Positions 23,801 to 34,209 of a stretch of 64,000 nucleotides of DNA are shown here, piece after piece (the stretch's first letter is position 1; the number at the start of each line of letters is the position of its first letter). Location: the NCBI GenBank assembly GCA_001643675.2, contig LSRY02000001.1, forward strand, positions 2,044,001-2,108,000, read 5' to 3'. A program made the position numbers and the translations under genes. Under the pieces are notes generated by a model. That model made no database searches. It was not told the DNA's origin and worked only from the letters and a program-made list of their open reading frames with translations. Source of the DNA: Monocercomonoides exilis. Its lineage: Eukaryota > Preaxostyla > Oxymonadida > Polymastigidae.

Positions 23801-26800
23801 AAATCTTGCAAAAAGAGCACTCAAAACTTCCTCCCTCATTCAACTCACAAAACATCCCTCCTCCCTTTCCACACTTCAACCCTCCACATCTCTTCATCGT
23901 TGTGTTCCGAACCACGATTTTCAATGGTGAATCATTCTCATTTCGAATGATCGAGATGTTTTCTGTTGTGTCTTGGGTGACTTCTTCAAACAAACTCCAC
24001 TCAATTACAATGTTTTGTTCTCCTTCATTGCTCCCTCTCTTCTCTCCAGCTGATCTCTTTGATATCCTCAATCCGCTTGTCCCCTCCAGCTCAATATTCT
24101 TCATCGTCAGATTTTTCGCATTCAGCACTGTTGTTGATAACACAGAAATAACATCCTGCGAAAAGCTCAACAATTGCATTGTCACCAATTCCAGCACAAC
24201 TGTCCCTCCTTCTGCTTTGATCAGCCTATAATCTGTCAATTCTTCTCTCTCATCTCCTTTTTTGGTGAATGAGCAGTCTTTCACAGTCAACAATCCCTCG
24301 CTTGAGCCAACATGCATCAAAACATCCACTCCATTTGCGAATGAAGATGGAATCACAAATATAATCAGTTCGAAATTGGTAATGCCACAAATCTTCATTA
24401 CTGCTCCTTCTTCTCCTTCAAGCGATGAGACACATTCCAATGAGCACATACTGCTCTCATCCGATTTCACTGATATTCCACTCACATCAACACTCTTCTG
24501 AAGATACCCTTTTCCAATGATGTTAATGTTCTTTTCATTTCCTTCAAGCATTCGCTCCAAACAATAATCAATTGAAAGGCAAGGATAATCTGAGAATCCA
24601 CATGCACTCATATCTTTTCCTTTGTCTCCAATAAATATCTCTGACCCAATCGCTCGCCAGAAATAAACCAGTGGAATGGCATTCGTTGTGTCACTCCCAT
24701 CAAAGCCTCTCATAGAATCAAACGAAATATCAGCCAAATGATCAGATACAAATGGAAGAGAGGCGTTTGTGATGCTCTTTGTCAGGTTTGGCGATTCAAC
24801 AAACAGGTCATTTCCATATTTTGCAATATTTGGCTTGTCTGCCTCAAAAACAGGTGATGAGATCACAAATGAAGAATCATCATCAATCAGCTTCAGTGCC
24901 ATCCCTCCTCCGAACCCAATCTTCCGTTCTTCTGCTGGTGCTGTGCATCCTGTGAATGTGCAAGAAATAATGTTCATTTGAATGCTCCCTTTCAACTGCG
25001 CATTGAGAGCCCCTCCTCTGCTTTCATCAGCCAGCACTGAACATCCATCAAATTCACATTCTTCAATATTTATTTCATTGTTTGAATTTTCATTTTCATC
25101 ATTGCTGTTGTCAATGCTCACACAGCCTCCATTTCCAGATGTTCTTTCTATTTCTGAAAAGGTACAGTTTGTCATATTCAACCACAGAGTGCTCATCAAC
25201 TCTGTATTTGTTCCACTTCCAGACAACGAGATCAATGGATTTCTTCTCAAATCAATTGATGAAGCAGAGAATTTGTCGATTATCAGGATCCCTGACTCAA
25301 CGGACAAGAACAGAATTGTCAATTCTGATGATGGATTTTGAAGGGAAATCGAACATTGAGACAGAGTTATTGATGATGAAGAAGACGAAATGAAAGTGGA
25401 GTGAAGAGGAAGGGAAGAAGGAAGAGAGAAGATGAGTTTTGATAATTCTGTTTCAACACTTGTTGTTATCATCGATGAATTGGATGTTGAACTTGAATCA
25501 GAGACTGTCCAACCACTTTCATCATCATTTCCTCGGATTTCATGTTTCTGATCGGCAAAGGTTAATTCATCGCTCATCTGAATCATTCCATTCACAATAA
25601 CTTTCTTTGTTTCTGTTTGTCTTGTGAGGGAGTGCTTCATTGTCAAGCAAGGGAATTGCACAATTCCACAGTGTGAGTGATTGGATGCCTCGATATTGCT
25701 CACATATATTTCTTCTGGGGTGGGAAGGAGATAGATGCACAGAGGAATGGCCACGCTGATGTTTCCATTGTCATAACCTCGCACTCTGTCAACAGAATCC
25801 AATGAATCTGTAACGCATGTGATGTTTTCTGACTTTGCTGTTTCTTCCAGATTGGGTGAAATGACAAAGATATCATTCCCCCATTTGGCAGTGTTTGTGC
25901 CAAATGAAGAGGAGATCAGGAAATTGGGATTTTCATTCAACAATCGAAGAAGAATTCCTCCACCAAGTCCGTTGGATGCAGAACAAAAACAGCCATCAAA
26001 AGATCCACCTTTCACTTTCACTTCATTCTCATTCCCAACACACAGCATCATCGATCCTCCATCAGCTGATGTTCTGCTTCCACATCCTTCAAAAGTGCTC
26101 GATTTCAGATCAATGCTTGCCTTGTCATTCGAAAACGACATCACTGCTGCTCCGCTCGTTGTTCTCTCAATCCCATCAAAACCACACTCTGAAAGTGTCA
26201 ATGAAATCTCATTTGTTGAAGAAAGCGAAATCAATGAATTTGTTGAAATCGTCTTTGCCCAGTTCACGTTTTCCATCTGAAACATCCCATTCTGAATGTT
26301 TATCAGTTCTGTCGAAAATGCTGTTTCTGTTGATTGTCCGCTCCCAAAAGATATGTTCAGTCTGCTGATGCTCATTCCTCCTGCTCCACTTATCTCAAAC
26401 AGCCTTGACCCACGGTTATTCGGATGAGCCGAATCATGCACAAGAACAAAGTCTCTGGCAGTCAATGTGCCTGTCGATACCGAAAATAGAGACAGCCCAG
26501 ATGCTTCAAATTCTGTATGGATTGCTGTGCTCATATTGCTTTGACCATAAACAGTAAAAGTGTTGACCCCACAATCAAAACTATTTGTTTCGATTATCGT
26601 TCCCGAAAATACTTCGACATTGTGAACCAAGTCTGGAATGAGTTGTGTAAGACAACGGCTGATCGTGCTGCATGGATAAGATTCATAAATTCCACAAGCA
26701 TATGTGTCGATGCCTTTTGGTTGTGAATCAGTTGATGAGACAAATCTCACGTTTCCAAAATCATTGCGAAGCCAATCACTGTGATCAACAATCGAACTGT

Positions 26801-28328
26801 AATTTGAACTAACTCTGTTTGTTGTTTGCCTTGTAGAATAGCAACTTGGATCAATGTTATTTGAGGTTGAACCTTCCAGAGCAATATCATGTCCAAATTT
26901 TCCACATGTGTTGTTGTGAAAAAAACAGTAAAATAATAGTGTTCCGTAATTATTTGCATTAATCAATATTCCAACAGCACCCCCCCAACGCATTGAATAA
27001 CAATGAATATATAAACAATTTGAGAAAATAATTTGATCTGTACAGTTCCAATTCAGAATGGCGCCTCCTGCACCATCTCGTGAAGAATTGCATCGACAAA
27101 ATTTGAAGAATGAATTTACAAGGCAATGTTTTTGTCTTTTAGCATTAACTTGATAGTAACTTAATGCCCCTCCATCATTGGCAGCAGAACAGTTATTAAA
27201 TAAACAATCGTCAACCATAGACTGTGAATATATTATTTCAAAATCAATTCCCCCTCCCCCATAAATTTGTGGATCCGCTGCTGTGCACTGATCAAATATC
27301 GTATGTTGCGCAATGCATTCAGCAATTCTTTGAGCATATATTCCTCCGCCTCTTGTCGATGAAGCATTGCATCTTGTGAATGAAGAATTCTCAACTGTGA
27401 GAATGGCACTTGCATTGTCATGAACAAACAGCGCTCCTCCTTGTGGTGCTGTGCAATCAGTCCATTCGCATAAAGAAAAGGATTGGCTTTCCGTTGAATT
27501 AATTTGTCCTTTTTTCTCAAGGGCATTCGTTTCTCTTTTCCCGAAGTTTATTGTTGTGTTTTTGCAGACAAATTCCTGTGAAGAATATGATCCACTAGAG
27601 ATCCCTCCTTCAAAGACATTCACACATGAATAAATGAGACAGTTCTCCATTGAACTTCGAAAACATGAATGTTCCACAAAATGATCGCTATTCGCATCAC
27701 ATTTCACAGATATGTTCCTGAAGGCACAATTAATGATCTGTTCGCTTTTGCTCTTTCCTGAAACAAGAAAATAGTCTGATGAAGAAACAGCCAGGTCTGT
27801 GATGATGGAATTTCTCAAAACAGCAATATTTGAATCATCAGATGAAAATATGAGACTGTATGGGTTAAGACTCTCTTGGGGGATCAAAGTCATGTCTGTG
27901 AGGCAGATTGAACCGATATTCAAAAGAAAAGGAGATTTCGACTTTTGGGGGGAAACGCAAGAATCCAACATCAAATTCGATTTATCTGTTATTAGAATAA
28001 ATGACGAGGAAGAATATTCAACTGCCACATTTTTCAGTCCAACTGAAGAATTGGAAAACCGAAAAAATGAATAAATCGCTGTGCATGTTCCTGCTTTCCA
28101 TCTGTTCATTCCTGATGCTTTTCTTTGTTCTGACAAATAATTATTATTTCCGTTTGCGGGAAATTGTGCATCAGTTGAGTTGCCTTGACAAAAATAAAAA
28201 CGGTTATATTAAAAAGTTATATTGGAAAAAATACCTTCATTCTTTAATGTTGCTGTTCCACAGATGACTTGAAATTTAGATGTCTCTGCTAGAATCAGAT
28301 ATGCAAAAAGGAACAAAAGCACTCTCAT
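20886..28328 (-). CDS. Giant beta-helix membrane receptor with pseudokinase tail, 2463 aa
   Basis: Two exons (28328-28235 and 28183-20886). I chose the ATG at 28328 because it gives a signal peptide (MRVLLFLFAYLILAETS) and joins in frame across a 51-nt intron. The long ectodomain repeats Gly-Gly-Ala/Gly turns such as QGGALFV, RGGGIYA, DGGALSY and AGGAIL between short beta strands, with many Asn-X-Ser/Thr sites: the right-handed beta-helix (pectin-lyase-like) fold. Modules begin at about residues 509, 841, 1199 and 1585, marked by a strand plus CG and PC-X-(S/T). A membrane span covers about 2132-2158. The cytoplasmic tail has an RWKAPE motif at 2368, FTLGLILHEMTTGEVP and a DRPT near the end, the C-lobe of a protein kinase, but no VAIK lysine, HRD or DFG. 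Probably a surface adhesion or sensing protein; ligand unknown. Ends in TGA. Confidence 0.85.
28184..28234 (-). other. Predicted 51-nt intron after the signal-peptide exon
   Basis: On the minus strand the donor GTATTT and acceptor TTTTTGTCAAG define a phase-1 intron. Splicing forms a Gly codon and links the signal peptide exon to NSTDAQFP. The 43-residue segment following the acceptor is open without an ATG until residue 57, which supports the upstream exon. Confidence 0.8.
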
Positions 28329-30991
28329 ACGTAATTAAAAACGGTTTTGATTTGAAAAATAAAATATAATGAGAATGATCATTTTTTATTTATTTAACAC
28401 CTGAATGAAAATAGAAAAGATGAATTCGAAATACTTATTATAATATATGAAATTTGTTATTGATGATGCAATGTAAAAATACTCCAATTAAACAGCTGTC
28501 CAGAATATAACTGTTTTTTTCTAAAAAAACATTAAACCAAAAATCATAACAATTTTTTGAAAGAAAATTTTTACAAACAAAATGCAATATTGTGCTTGTA
28601 TGATCAATGAATTTATATTATTTCTTCAATCACAGAACAGACAATTATTTGTAATTGATTTTTAGAAAAACAGAAATAAAAAACCCAAAAAACAAACGAA
28701 AGTTTGTTGCTTTATTGTCAGTTATTCATTGAACATTTATGTTTTGATCCCAATTCGCATGGAAAGTATCTGATTAACCATAGTTATGTTTTCAGATTGA
28801 CTTGTTTTTCAAAAACTTTTGTTGAACATATGATCGAGGATTTCGAAGAATCCAATGATAATATCTTTTGTTGAGAAATGTATTTTTCATTTAACTGTGG
28901 AATTGGATTCAAGCATTTGGATGTGATGGAAAAAGCAGTTTGCATAACCATTTGATTAGACAGTTTTGCGAACAAATATGAAAGAAATGGTTTATATTAC
29001 CATTGGCTGACTGAAAAAAGAAAAAATGTGGAAGAGACGAAAAGGATGCCAAGCAATATGTTTGCTCATTTCTGGTTTGTGGAATGATATTTTTTTATAT
29101 CATCAGTTCGTTATGCAGGCATTTGATTTGAGAGATGGATAAACAACATTTGAAAATTGCTTTTCTGAAAGAAGAACTGTTGAGAATTTTTGGTAAAGAT
29201 GAAGTTTGTAATTATTTTCAAATATATTATTTTTTATTGTTCGAGTTCATGAACCAAATAAACTGAATGAATGACTGACATTCACTTTTCTTGGAAGAAT
29301 ACCTTGCTCGAATAACTGGTTCATGTGGAAAGAATGTCAAGGCGAAAAGATTGAATTGGTGCTGGACGAAATAAATTTTTGATTCAATCAGAAGGAATTG
29401 TTAAAATTCCAAATCTCTCTATTTTCAGAAGGATCAGAAACCTTCTCATATGGAGATGAAAAGACTTTTGGAAACGGATGATTGGCAAATATGTTGCTTA
29501 ATCGTATGAAAATGGAGGAATGATGAATTTATTATTGAAGAAAACGAACATTTCCAATGAGACTAAAATTAAAAATGGCTAACAAATCAAAAGGTTTGTT
29601 TGTATCTTCCAAAAAAAATTTAATAGTATTTTTATTATTTTTTTCCATGCTTTTCAAAAAGCGAGGGATTTGATGACTATGAAGAAGAAGAAAAGAGGGG
29701 AAGGAAAAAGAAAAGAAGATGATAGACAAAAATTAAAGATATAATGAAGATGCATTGCTTTGGGTTTTGGAGAAGAGTTATTTCGGAAGAAAGACGATTT
29801 TTTAAGAAAGAAGTGAAGGAAAAGATGAAGATGTTGAATGAAATGAATGATCTCCAAATATTTCATGATTTTTGAAGGTGAAAAGGAAAAATCAAGTCGA
29901 ATGCGTGAAAGATTGAAAGGATGCTGTTTCTGAGAAGAACACACAAAAATGGAAGATGAAGCAAGATAACGTTTGATTTTGCTGAATTTCAATCCATTTA
30001 TTTGTTGTTGCTTTTGAGCAAAATTCCTCCAAGCTGATCATCTCACTTTGCACAACAACCACTAATTATTTATTTGAGCTTCTTCTTCTTCCTCTTCCTC
30101 TTCTTTTACATCTTCTTCACCAATAAAAATGTAATGTTAACAATTCATTCCATTCAACTCTCCGTGAATTCTTCTTCAAGTTTTGTCTTCTATTTCAATT
30201 CACGAACACAAAGGCAATTTTCTCATCTGTCAAGAAGAAGCAGCGAAAACAATAAGGCAATGGAATGGATGTGATGTTGGCATCCAATCAAAAAAACAAA
30301 GGTGATTCTGACATTTTATCATTTGGCTGTTGAATGAAGTGCAGATGAAATAAAGAAGAAATCTTGGAATAATTTCAATAAAGGAATGGACGATTGAAGC
30401 AAAAGAATGCGACAGATTTCACAATGTGTCATCTCTTTTGTGAGTGACAGAGGAGTCAAAAGGAAATGAGAGAAAGGCAAAGGATTTGAAATGGAGAAAA
30501 AAACTGTCACAAAAGAATATTGGAAATGGCAAATGGAGATAGGGTTTTTGAGAGAAGAGATTTATCATTTTGTCACAAATGATTATTTGGTGACGATACA
30601 ATTGGAGAACAATCAGTTTTTCTGAAAGGGAAGTTTTTGATTTGGAAATGTTGGCTTCTGGAAATGATGCGAATGAAAATCATTCGAATGAACAAAATGT
30701 CCTGTTTTTTTCATTTATTCACAAAAAATCTCCAAAAGATTCTTTCTTTTTTTTTTTCATTTGAATTCCCGGTTTCCATGTTTCAGTATTCTTTTTTGAA
30801 CATTCTTTTTTTCCAAATGCAAATCATTCAAAATTGAAAAATTGAAAAAAAAGAAAAGATTTTCTTCAGATATATTTTTCTATTTGTGTTGTGGGAAATA
30901 AAGATTTGAAATGAAGCAAAACCTCAGTCAACCCCATTAAATAATCTTCCTCTTCAAAAATAAAAACAAGTACAGGAAAAACGCTCAAAGT
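28329..30991. other. Long spacer with scattered decayed coding traces
   Basis: No intact gene. Several short plus-strand stretches look like ex-coding sequence broken by stops, for example MDKQHLKIAFLKEELLRIFG near 29136, SEGSETFSYGDEKTFGNG near 29428, and MEKKTVTKEYWKWQMEIGF near 30491. None matches another gene in the window. Composition is intermediate between genes and AT-rich spacer. Confidence 0.35.
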
Positions 30992-32311
30992 TCATGTGTT
31001 TATTAAATAATCCCCATAATGTTTCGGTAGAAAATAATAAGAATTGGTTTTCAAAAAAGGAATTATAACATGAAAACTTGCGATGACGTCTTCATATCCT
31101 TCTTCTTCCATCTTTTCAACCACTTTCCTTTTCAACCCTTCTCCTTTCGCTTCACCAGCTTCATCATCTTTTGATTTCAATCGACCAGAAATATTCATGA
31201 TGAACCTCAAGCAGTCATATGCCATTTCGTAATCCATTGTTGGCAGCCGAATTCCCTCCAAAACAGCATCATCTGCTCCACCTTTCAGCAACCCACCAAT
31301 CTTCACTGCTCTTTTTTCAGATGCTGCTTTCAGCAAATCAATGCATTTCATGCTGTATTTCCTGTGATTGTCCTTCGCTGACCGAAACACCCGAACAACG
31401 CAGCAGACAAGCTCGGAATATTCGTCATCCCACAAGTGGCAGGAAAAAAAGAAATCGAACAATGTGAAGAGCCATCTCCTCAAAACAATTCCTTCTTTCA
31501 CCCCCTTTCCTCCTCTTTTCTCTTCTTTTCTCTTCCAATCCACACACTTCGCCAGCTCCTCCATTTCTCTTTTTGCCTCCTTCACAAAATGCAGCTCATC
31601 TGTCATCACTTTTTCCAATACTCCATTGAGAAATAATCTGTTCATCAAAAACTGCCAGGCAGACTGATAAGCAAGTGGAGTGAGGTTGTGATGATCCTGA
31701 TGATGCTGAATAATTTCTTTCATCTCACTCAAATACAATTCTTCTGGAATTTTCTGAAAAACAAACACAAGAATTATCAATCAATGATTATTCACAACAC
31801 AATTCCACACTGTGAGCATGCCAACACTGCTCAAAGTCAACAGTGATGTTTCCCCTTCTTTCCCATCTCCCTCCTTCTCCTCTTTGTTCAAGCCAACTTC
31901 CAGAAGACAGGACACACAGATTGAAAGCAGATTAAACAAGAATTTGTCTTTCAGCATGAGATAGCACTCGCAAAGATCAATCAGAAGCTTTTCATTTCTT
32001 TTTTCTTTTTTCTTTTTTCTTTTCTTCCTCGACAATCATCTCTTCAAATCTCTCACCCAATGAAGAATTTCCAAATCCACACACATTCATCGATTTCAAT
32101 GCATTCGAAGATCCGATGTGCTTCAACAACAGAAATGCATTCTCCAAAGTCAGTTTCTTTTCTTCAATCATTTCGAATATTCCATTGAACACTTCTGCTG
32201 TGACCACACATTCAAGTTCTTCTTCGTCCATCTCGTCCATCACTTCATTCATTTTTTCAATTTTCTCTTTCTGTTCATCCTCATTGCAATCTTCCAGCTC
32301 GGAAAATAATT
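30992..32311 (-). CDS. LFSELE-family protein, one frameshift
   Basis: A paralogue of the gene at 62106-63418, aligned along its length: LFSELEDCNEDEQKEKIEKM, VVTAEVFNGIFEMIEEKK, NEKLLIDLCECY, ELYLSEMKEIIQHHQ, HNLTPLAYQSAW, LLKGGADDAVLEGI. A first exon must lie upstream of the acceptor at 32312. A 42-nt intron (31754-31795) sits exactly where the paralogue has one. Within an A/G-rich Lys-Glu stretch at about 31998-32020 the frame shifts by one base, leaving two frames. This is either replication slippage that inactivated the gene or an assembly error in a homopolymer. Mostly helical, no membrane segment, no recognised domain. I recall a large family of such proteins in Monocercomonoides with no known function. 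Ends in TGA. Confidence 0.7.
31754..31795 (-). other. Predicted 42-nt intron, position conserved in paralogue
   Basis: The minus-strand donor GTGAATAATC and acceptor GTTTGTTTTTCAG bracket an in-frame TGA. Splicing joins NCV to KIPEELYL in phase 0, matching the intron position in the 62.1 kb copy (FG to KLDKELYL). Confidence 0.8.
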
Positions 32312-33420
32312 CTGAAACAAAAAGAGCCACAATCATTAGGAATTCAAATGGAACAACGAATGCACACTGTTGTATCTTTCAGTGACGCTCACAGTCTGCA
32401 TTTTTGAAAATTCATTGCATTCAGAAACAACACAATTTTGATCATTCACATTGAATTCGCATATGTTTGGAAAGACGACATAGATGAATTACAAAAAGTC
32501 AAAAATGGTCATTAATAATGTCGTGTTCACACCATTCTTTATTGTCTTGGCACTTTTGGAAAGTGATTGTTAAGAAAAAAAATGTTCAAATAAATTCGGT
32601 TTGTTGTTATGGATTCAAAGATCGAAAAGTGATTTGTTTGAACTGGAATATCAATCAGCAAAATGAGTGTTGATAAATGAATTTATCCTGCAGAATTACA
32701 AACATAATCTCCCGTTGAAAAAACGGACAATGATGGTAATTCCAAGATTTTAGAAATTCAATCTGATGTATTTTGTTAATTGAAATGCCAACGTAATACA
32801 ACAATTTTATTAATTATACAAAAAGACGTAGTGTTTGAGATTTATATTGTTCAATTGATTGTGAAGATATTTCCAATATCTGTCTCTTCAGAACGCGAGA
32901 ATCGGACGAAATGTCTTTTTAGGGAAATCTTCGCCTTTCAGAGAGGAATTAAACAGGCAAGCATCAAGTTCCACCGACTGCCGTGGAGCATATAGATGTT
33001 AGAACAGCGTTATATTTTGAAAACATTTTTTGCGAAATAAAATTGAATTGAAAAGAAAACCAAACCTGATTTTATTTGGCAGTTCAGAAATCGATGCATA
33101 AGGAAGTTGGATGTCTTCCGGAAGGAGCCAATAAGGAATCAGTTGCATTGACGTTTGAGCATGGTCTTGAAATAGGCTATTAAGTTTTGCTGTTACAATT
33201 TTGAATATATGAGAATCATTTCATTCAATTTGTTGAAAGAAAGAGGGAATCAGATGATTTAACGAGAGAAGAAGAAAAACAGAAAATGAAAGATGAATGA
33301 GAAGATTTAAAAAAAAGCACAAGAGATTGCGAAGATTCATGACATTTTTCTTTTCATTTTCCAATCCTCCTTTATATCTTCTCTCTCTCTCACTCATCCA
33401 TACATTTCGCACTCTGCTGC
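32312..33420. other. Spacer, may contain exon 1 of the minus-strand LFSELE gene
   Basis: Just upstream of the 32312 acceptor there is a minus-strand ATG near 32401 (MQTVSVTERYNS) followed by GTGTGC, a possible donor, but it could not be verified. The remaining DNA to 33420 is AT-rich without a supported gene. Confidence 0.35.
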
Positions 33421-33660
33421 TCATGAAGATTCATCTCCATCATCATCATTATTATTATTGCAGGAGTTGTCTTCTGATTGTGCTATTGTCAGTGCACTTG
33501 GCAAATGCACCACAGTCTTTTCCAGTGACTCAAGGAATGAGGCCAAAGTCTGTTCCACTCTGAATGCCTTCTCCTGTGCTGATGTACCTTTCACTGCTTC
33601 TTGCCTCTCACGCTCACACAGCATGACAACAGACTGCCTTTGTTCCTTCTTAAGTGTCTC
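33421..33660 (-). CDS. Terminal exon of a small coiled-coil-like protein
   Basis: A minus-strand exon of 79 codons opens after an acceptor (CCACGAAAAACAG) and reads ETLKKEQRQSVVM, CERERQEAVKGTSAQEK, LASFLESLEK, then an Asn/Asp tail and TGA. It is strongly charged and heptad-compatible, suggesting a short coiled coil. The block at 33661-33830 on the same strand is also open in one frame (WKEEDDAWNAQEIAIGPNK) and may be the upstream exon, with a donor at GTTTCC, but the frames could not be joined with certainty. No function can be assigned. Confidence 0.4.
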   Translation of the reverse strand, partial: ETLKKEQRQSVVMLCERERQEAVKGTSAQEKAFRVEQTLASFLESLEKTVVHLPSALTIAQSEDNSCNNNNDDDGDESS

Positions 33661-34209
33661 CTGTTTTTCGTGGTGGAAAAAAAAAAGGAGATTGAAGGAA
33701 CACTCAAGCAGAGGGAAACATGCTCAATAAGAAGAGATGACCAGCCTGGAACTTTATTTGGGCCGATCGCTATCTCTTGCGCATTCCATGCATCGTCTTC
33801 TTCCTTCCAACATTTCATCCACTTCACTCTTTCTTTTTCAACATTTTGACTATTTTTATTCTTATTCTTATTTCTTTGAATTAAAAAATGATATTGATAA
33901 TAATTGTATTTTCACTTTTTTTATTGATTTTGCACTTGATTAAGAAACAATTCCTTTTGAACAAATTGTTCTGAAACAGAAATATGTCTTTGTCAATTCT
34001 ATTGATTTTTGCAACGAATAATTTCCAAAAGAAATTACAGAAAACTCAAATGAATATCTTTTCAATTCCTTTTCTTTTTTTGAAAAAGTATTTTGCATAA
34101 ATTTATAGAAGAAAAACGAACAAGAATATGAAAAATCACATCTTGAATTTTCGAAATCGAAAAAAAAAATATGGAACAAATCAACCGAAAAAACAAATAA
34201 ACAACAAAA

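Noticed and set aside
28784-30837. Further copy of the LFSELE family
   Set aside because: Checked for DLCECY, LAYQ and WKRK landmarks; none found in order, so the traces belong to something else.
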